From Psychrobacter lutiphocae DSM 21542 (GTDB lineage Bacteria > Pseudomonadota > Gammaproteobacteria > Pseudomonadales > Moraxellaceae): a DNA stretch of 37,344 nucleotides. Position numbers and translations under genes: made by a program. The notes beneath the pieces are model-generated. The model worked only from the letters and a program-made list of their open reading frames with translations. It did not search any database and was not told the origin of the DNA. The stretch covers positions 1-37,344 of the forward strand of contig NZ_KB907650.1 in the NCBI RefSeq assembly GCF_000382145.1, in the 5' to 3' direction. Shown piece after piece: positions 33,067 through 37,344 of the stretch. Every line of letters starts with the position of its first letter. The stretch's first letter is position 1.

Positions 33067-35109
33067 CTAATAATCTATTATAGGAAAAACACCATTTTTA
33101 ATTGCCTCTACTATTTTACGTCCCATTGGTGCACCACCACCTTCATCGTATCTTTGCAATAATGTTTGTGAATACTCTCGGATATTTATTGTGTTTTCAG
33201 CATTAGGTGTGGTCGCACCATCAGGTAAGGTGGTAAATACTGAGGCGGTAATTGACGCTGGCTCAAAACGGGTCAAACTCTGCAATTCGATACCACGAAA
33301 GACATCCATCTGCTCATCAGCAGGAATATCATCGTCTAGCTTGTACTGCTTAAATTGCCATTGGATACGTTTTGAGCTATCAATGGCATAGACATCACGC
33401 CATAACCAGCTGCTCTCTGCGCTGTTGGGATCATAAAGCGCGTAATTAATATTCGGATTATGAGTGGGTTCGCTTAACTCATCCAAATTATCAGCACTAC
33501 TATTGGTTTCGTTGTCAATCGCATCTATTTCAGTTTGTAGGCTGTTTTCAATTAAACTGAGTAATGTTTGGATCAATTGTCGGCTACTATATCTAGATGT
33601 GGTTTCATTTTTAGCTTTTTCATCAGTATCCTGTTCAAAGCCAACAGTTTCATCATAGTTGATTGCTGACTCTGCTTGCGCCCACTCTTTAAACTTTCTA
33701 TCTTCCTCCGCTGACTCCTCCGCTTCTGTTGCTGCCAATATCGCCTCACTGACAGACAACACCTCTGTTGATGCTTGAGCGCTTTCAAGCTCAGGTGGTA
33801 ACTGCCGCTTTAACTGTGGGTATTTATCTATAATTTGCTGATATAAGCTGTCAAAATAAATTTGCGCATAACGCTCGACATCCTCATCAGTCAAGCGTCT
33901 CTCGATCACATAAGGGGTATCTTGTATATAAGGTATAAACCGAGACTCTATGGGTTCTGAGCTCATCAATTGCTGATGTGTCAAAATACGATAGCGCTGA
34001 GTTGGAATCTGCTGTAACGCCTTGTCTTTGGCTGCAAAGTGACTCATAATTAAGTCTTTTCCAAAGCCTTCTGGCAGACTATCATCATTTAAATCTAATT
34101 TGAGCCATTTGTTATGCATGGAAGTGCCTAGCTGCTCATCAAAATAAACGGAGAGCAGATAAGCATAAGTATCTGCCCAAAAGTAAATCGCGCCCTGTTT
34201 GGCATCCAGATAAATATAATGATTGGCAATACTTGTTAAATTAGGCGACTGATAACGAAGAGTTGGCGTGATAGTCATCCTTCCCAATAATGGCTGATAA
34301 ATACCTTGAACACTAATGCTGGTTGGCTTTAACAAATACGCATCCAGCAGTTTGGCTTTGCGGGCATCAAGCTTGGTATGAGCACTGTCATAGTTTGGCA
34401 AAAATCTATCTTGTGGCGTATCTATATTCAAGCTAGTCAGAAGCTCATCTAGTAATTGCTGATTAAATTTGTCTGACCCTGTGTCATCATCTTCTACCAT
34501 TTCACTAGATAGTTGCTCCTCAACAGCAAGTATATCTGTGTTACTTATACTGGCATCGGTGCTAGACTCTACCTGACTATATCTAGAGTTTTCCCAATCT
34601 ACCTGCTTGGTTTTACAGTCAATAAAAGCAGACTTTAGTGCTCTACGCTGAGTACTATATTTTTCATCTTCGATATCAGTGTTTTCTGACTCAGCACGCG
34701 CTAGTAAACTTGCATACGCCTCATCATGCAGGTGCTCACAGTGTGTTTCTGAGACATCACTCATAGCCAATTGCTGATTGGTTGTATGTCGAAAGGCTGC
34801 CAAGCGGGATTGATTTGAGCCAATCATATCTATTCGATAGCGATAGGCGGTTTTTCGCTGTTTTTGCATGGCTTGCAGCAAGGTTTGCTGTGCTAACAAA
34901 GATTGTTGTTCTGATGCTGGCTGGCTAGCCATAATTGCAGTCAGTGCGCTCGACTGATGCTGACCTGTAAATGGCGTTGATTGACAGCCGCTCAAAGCTA
35001 CTGCTGCAAGTGCAGTAGTGATTGAATGCTTTAGAACTTTCTTGCTGAGTGTACTACGGTAAGAGGGACTATCTATGTGCGTTGATTGTAGGCTACGGCT
35101 GACTTTCAT
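33067..35109 (-). CDS. Large lipoprotein of unknown function
   Basis: 680 residues. The signal is long (positive N-region 1-27), with hydrophobic core about 29-40 and lipobox ALSG|C with Cys42. Gln follows the Cys, so outer-membrane sorting is expected. Mature part: acidic and Gln/Ser-rich early region (about 90-230), a central segment LLGRMTITPTLRYQSPNLTS then YIYLDAKQGAIYFWADTYAY (around 285-330), an acidic helical region (EATEAEESAEEDRKFKEW), and a C-terminal domain ending GVFPIIDY. AAGGAACAACA precedes the ATG. No family is recognised. The next gene upstream has a similar central pattern and may be a diverged relative. It probably acts in the periplasm. Confidence 0.75.
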   Translation of the reverse strand: MKVSRSLQSTHIDSPSYRSTLSKKVLKHSITTALAAVALSGCQSTPFTGQHQSSALTAIMASQPASEQQSLLAQQTLLQAMQKQRKTAYRYRIDMIGSNQSRLAAFRHTTNQQLAMSDVSETHCEHLHDEAYASLLARAESENTDIEDEKYSTQRRALKSAFIDCKTKQVDWENSRYSQVESSTDASISNTDILAVEEQLSSEMVEDDDTGSDKFNQQLLDELLTSLNIDTPQDRFLPNYDSAHTKLDARKAKLLDAYLLKPTSISVQGIYQPLLGRMTITPTLRYQSPNLTSIANHYIYLDAKQGAIYFWADTYAYLLSVYFDEQLGTSMHNKWLKLDLNDDSLPEGFGKDLIMSHFAAKDKALQQIPTQRYRILTHQQLMSSEPIESRFIPYIQDTPYVIERRLTDEDVERYAQIYFDSLYQQIIDKYPQLKRQLPPELESAQASTEVLSVSEAILAATEAEESAEEDRKFKEWAQAESAINYDETVGFEQDTDEKAKNETTSRYSSRQLIQTLLSLIENSLQTEIDAIDNETNSSADNLDELSEPTHNPNINYALYDPNSAESSWLWRDVYAIDSSKRIQWQFKQYKLDDDIPADEQMDVFRGIELQSLTRFEPASITASVFTTLPDGATTPNAENTINIREYSQTLLQRYDEGGGAPMGRKIVEAIKNGVFPIIDY

Positions 35110-35222
35110 TGTTGTTCCTTGCTCGATTTTACTGCTGTCTGGTTGGCTGTCTTGGACAATATCAGGGGATGAATTAAGTGAGTTTAATATTGTTCTTCCT
35201 CTTCCTCTTTCTCATCATCATT

Positions 35223-37085
35223 CTAAGGGTGTTCATCCTGGTACTCTGGATCATTGACATTGCCAGACTCAACAATACTAATTTTTGGCTCATAGTCCAT
35301 GTTGTCCATGCCGTCTATCTTCTCAGGCTGATCATTGTTAAAGCTATCAGGCTCATCATATTCTTCAAAGTGCTCAGTCTCAGGGTTATAGCGCCCATAG
35401 CTAGATCTTGCATATTCTGCTTGAATCAATAGCTTTTGACGGTTTTTGGTATTTTGTAACCACTCATTGCCATCTAGCGGTTTAAGGTTGCTATTTTCAG
35501 AAAATGGCATACCAAAAGACTGAATAAACAACGGCTCTAATGAGTTTTGTTCAAAGCTTTTTGCATCATAACGGGTTTGGGTTATGCTGTTATGGGTACG
35601 ACCTGCCAAATCACTCCCAATGGCCATAGATACTTGCTTACCTAGTAATTGATTATCGGCATCTAAATAAAAGCGATTGATTTTGTTAAAGGTTATAGGC
35701 AAAAAAGTCTCTAAGGTTTGCAACATTCGACCCGCGTCATCGGTTAAAAATGTGGTACTTAACGCTTGAATATTTTCTAAACGCTGAGCAATATCATCTG
35801 GATCTTGATAAGCTTCTGGATGCGCCTCGACATGTGTTTGTAGGGTATTAATCATGTGTTTGAAAATAACGCCTAACATTTTGCCAGACTGATAAGCATC
35901 TAAATTTACTTTAACCACAGTACGTGCACCCAACTGCTTAGCAAAGTCATCTTGACTAAAATCTGTCATGGTAAAGTTGCTGCTATCAAGTTCTGTTAAG
36001 CTATAAGCAATAGCGGATATCAAAGCATCATAAATAACTTCAGAAGAAAAACTCTTCTGTATCTCCTCAGGCAAACCAAAAGCAACTGTGGTCGTCGTCA
36101 TATCTTCAGGCAAGGGCGCGCTTTCTGGTATGGAAAGGGCAACAAGTGGCAATAGTGCACTTGGGTCTAATATCATTTTTCCCTGTTTAAAGTCGATGCC
36201 CAGTGGCAGTTGGATAGAGGTATAAGACGAAGGACTCACGTAATCAAAGCTATACACGCTATTGAATTTTTTTTGTGTTACGTCATAAGCACTGATTTGA
36301 TTTAAGGTTAAATATTGATAATAATAAAAGTTGTTAGCCTCTACTTGTGCTGGCGTGATTTGTATCATCTCAATTGCTTCATTAAGCTCTGTGAGTTGTT
36401 GTTGCTTTTCATAGGCTTCAATTTCTTCATAATCATAATCAATATAACTGTTAAAATCATCATCATGTCGCAGATTATCAATTAGATTGTTTGTAACTTC
36501 ATACTCTGTTTTGCTTCGTAGTGCTTGCACCTCACACTGATTAAAGTTTTCTGTAATCTGTAAAAAATGCGCTGGATTGTTATCATAACGAATACCATTT
36601 CGATCTGCCGCCTCTTCAGCCGCTAACATCTGATCTGCACAGTGTACCCGCTGCTGCTTAAAGTCTAAGAAATATTGCGGCCAGCCCTTGCTTAGATAGG
36701 TGACAGGCTCAAGGTCACTAAGTAGATATACACTATAATCACAGACACTGTAATTTTCCCAAATATTGTAATAAGACTGTAAATCATCGTTTTCACTTCT
36801 ATCAGAGTTTAAGTAGTCTGAAGTTTGTTTATCAAAGTGATTAACACAGGTGTTCTCACGTTTAAGATATTGACGCTGATAGATATTTGCAAGCACCATT
36901 AACTCAGGCTCGGCCTGTTTTACCTCAGTTATACAGTCACTATATTCTTGATGTAAAGCGGTAATTTGTGGGTCATCACTGGCAGTGGCAGCATTTTCTT
37001 CCAAGATAAGATCCAAATCATAGGAATAATCAAGCACACATCCAAATACATCATCAACATAATCAATAACTAATACCAAACCCAA
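35223..37085 (-). CDS. Large protein of unknown function, probably 5'-truncated at an IS630 element
   Basis: The longest frame is 620 residues from a TTG at 37085, which lies 3 bases after the transposase stop and in the same frame. There is no ribosome site, no signal peptide, and the first ATG is only at about codon 63. This suggests the true start was lost when the IS inserted, and part of the N-terminal sequence may be IS end. The body is acidic and Tyr/Asn/Gln-rich; a central stretch (FDYVSPSSYTSIQLPLGIDF, then KQGKMILDPSALLPL) parallels the central segment of the neighbouring lipoprotein. The frame ends at TAG (35223-35225), but the same frame continues with 12 mostly acidic codons to a TAA at 35187-35189. 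Function unknown. Confidence 0.6.
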   Translation of the reverse strand: MGLVLVIDYVDDVFGCVLDYSYDLDLILEENAATASDDPQITALHQEYSDCITEVKQAEPELMVLANIYQRQYLKRENTCVNHFDKQTSDYLNSDRSENDDLQSYYNIWENYSVCDYSVYLLSDLEPVTYLSKGWPQYFLDFKQQRVHCADQMLAAEEAADRNGIRYDNNPAHFLQITENFNQCEVQALRSKTEYEVTNNLIDNLRHDDDFNSYIDYDYEEIEAYEKQQQLTELNEAIEMIQITPAQVEANNFYYYQYLTLNQISAYDVTQKKFNSVYSFDYVSPSSYTSIQLPLGIDFKQGKMILDPSALLPLVALSIPESAPLPEDMTTTTVAFGLPEEIQKSFSSEVIYDALISAIAYSLTELDSSNFTMTDFSQDDFAKQLGARTVVKVNLDAYQSGKMLGVIFKHMINTLQTHVEAHPEAYQDPDDIAQRLENIQALSTTFLTDDAGRMLQTLETFLPITFNKINRFYLDADNQLLGKQVSMAIGSDLAGRTHNSITQTRYDAKSFEQNSLEPLFIQSFGMPFSENSNLKPLDGNEWLQNTKNRQKLLIQAEYARSSYGRYNPETEHFEEYDEPDSFNNDQPEKIDGMDNMDYEPKISIVESGNVNDPEYQDEHP

Positions 37086-37088
37086 TAA

Positions 37089-37343
37089 TTAAAGTTGAGC
37101 CCAAGCACGAGTGGTTAAAGTGCGAATTCTTTGTGGCTGTTTGAGCAGATTATTCCAAGCCAAACAAGCGGCATCAACAATAGCTTCATAGCTTTCATAA
37201 CAGCGATTAGATAACTCATTTTGCTTCAGGTACTGCCATACGTTCTCAGAGGGGTTAAGCTCAGGTGAATACGGTGGTAATTTAAGCATAGTGACATTCC
37301 CCTGATTCAAGCTTGGTTGATGCCATAATGCACCGTCCATTAC
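37089..37343 (-). mobile_element. IS630-family transposase, C-terminal fragment (cut by window edge)
   Basis: An open frame reaching the right edge. VMDGALWHQ at the edge carries the second catalytic Asp of the DDE domain, and LKLPPYSPELNPSENVWQYL carries the third (Glu of PSEN). It differs from the left-edge transposase (HLNIIERLWK against ELNPSENVWQYLK), so the two ends belong to different IS630 subgroups. The stop at 37089-37091 is followed at once by the unknown-function frame. The IS end must lie within or near the first bases of that frame, but no inverted repeat can be matched without the other end. Confidence 0.85.
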
Positions 37344-37344
37344 C

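Overview
The window looks like chromosomal DNA of a Moraxellaceae gammaproteobacterium, most likely Psychrobacter. The support is the AcnD/PrpF form of the methylcitrate cycle, a BenM/CatM-like LysR protein, the DUF2868/DUF3482 pair, moderate AT-rich codon use, and several hairpin-type intergenic repeats. No rRNA, tRNA, CRISPR array or phage gene was seen. Both ends run into C-terminal pieces of IS630-type transposases from two different subgroups, so the ends may be repeat-limited contig ends.

Left block (about 315-10099): a complete fatty-acid uptake and beta-oxidation cluster on the minus strand. In transcription order it encodes acyl-CoA dehydrogenase, thiolase, a FadB/FadJ-type hydratase/dehydrogenase, an alpha-methylacyl-CoA racemase-like CaiB-superfamily protein, a FadD-type ligase and a FadL-type outer-membrane channel. 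A divergent TetR regulator sits at the head. The divergent promoter region carries two perfect AT-rich palindromes, each lying over a sigma70-like promoter, so TetR control of both sides is likely.

Middle block (10377-22995): two tandem NRAMP-superfamily transporters that lack the family's DPGN metal-binding motif, a possible 43-residue small ORF, an inner-membrane-type lipoprotein, a LysR regulator with an odd Ser/Thr-rich insertion, and the methylcitrate-cycle genes prpB, prpC, acnD and prpF. A RelE/ParD-like toxin-antitoxin pair in opposite orientation splits acnD from prpF. The left block yields propionyl-CoA from odd-chain or methyl-branched acyl chains. PrpC, AcnD, PrpF and PrpB would turn it into pyruvate and succinate, so the two blocks make metabolic sense as neighbours.

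Right block (23280-37343): an ABC exporter, an ElaA-type GNAT with an added C-terminal membrane segment, DUF2868 and DUF3482 GTPase genes, then on the minus strand an ArsA/Get3-type ATPase, a small protein ending in Cys-Cys, a short CstA-family transporter with a clear promoter, and two large proteins of unknown function. One of these is a lipoprotein. The other abuts the right-hand IS and looks truncated at its 5' end.

The most unexpected pattern is that short tandem duplications (7-19 bp units, 2 to about 5 copies) lie at or just after the stop codon of about ten of the genes. Two are true 19-bp minisatellites. Other points for a second look are the NRAMP-like pair, the ArsA / Cys-Cys protein / CstA neighbourhood, and the IS-abutting unknown protein with a possible nonsense-truncated acidic tail.
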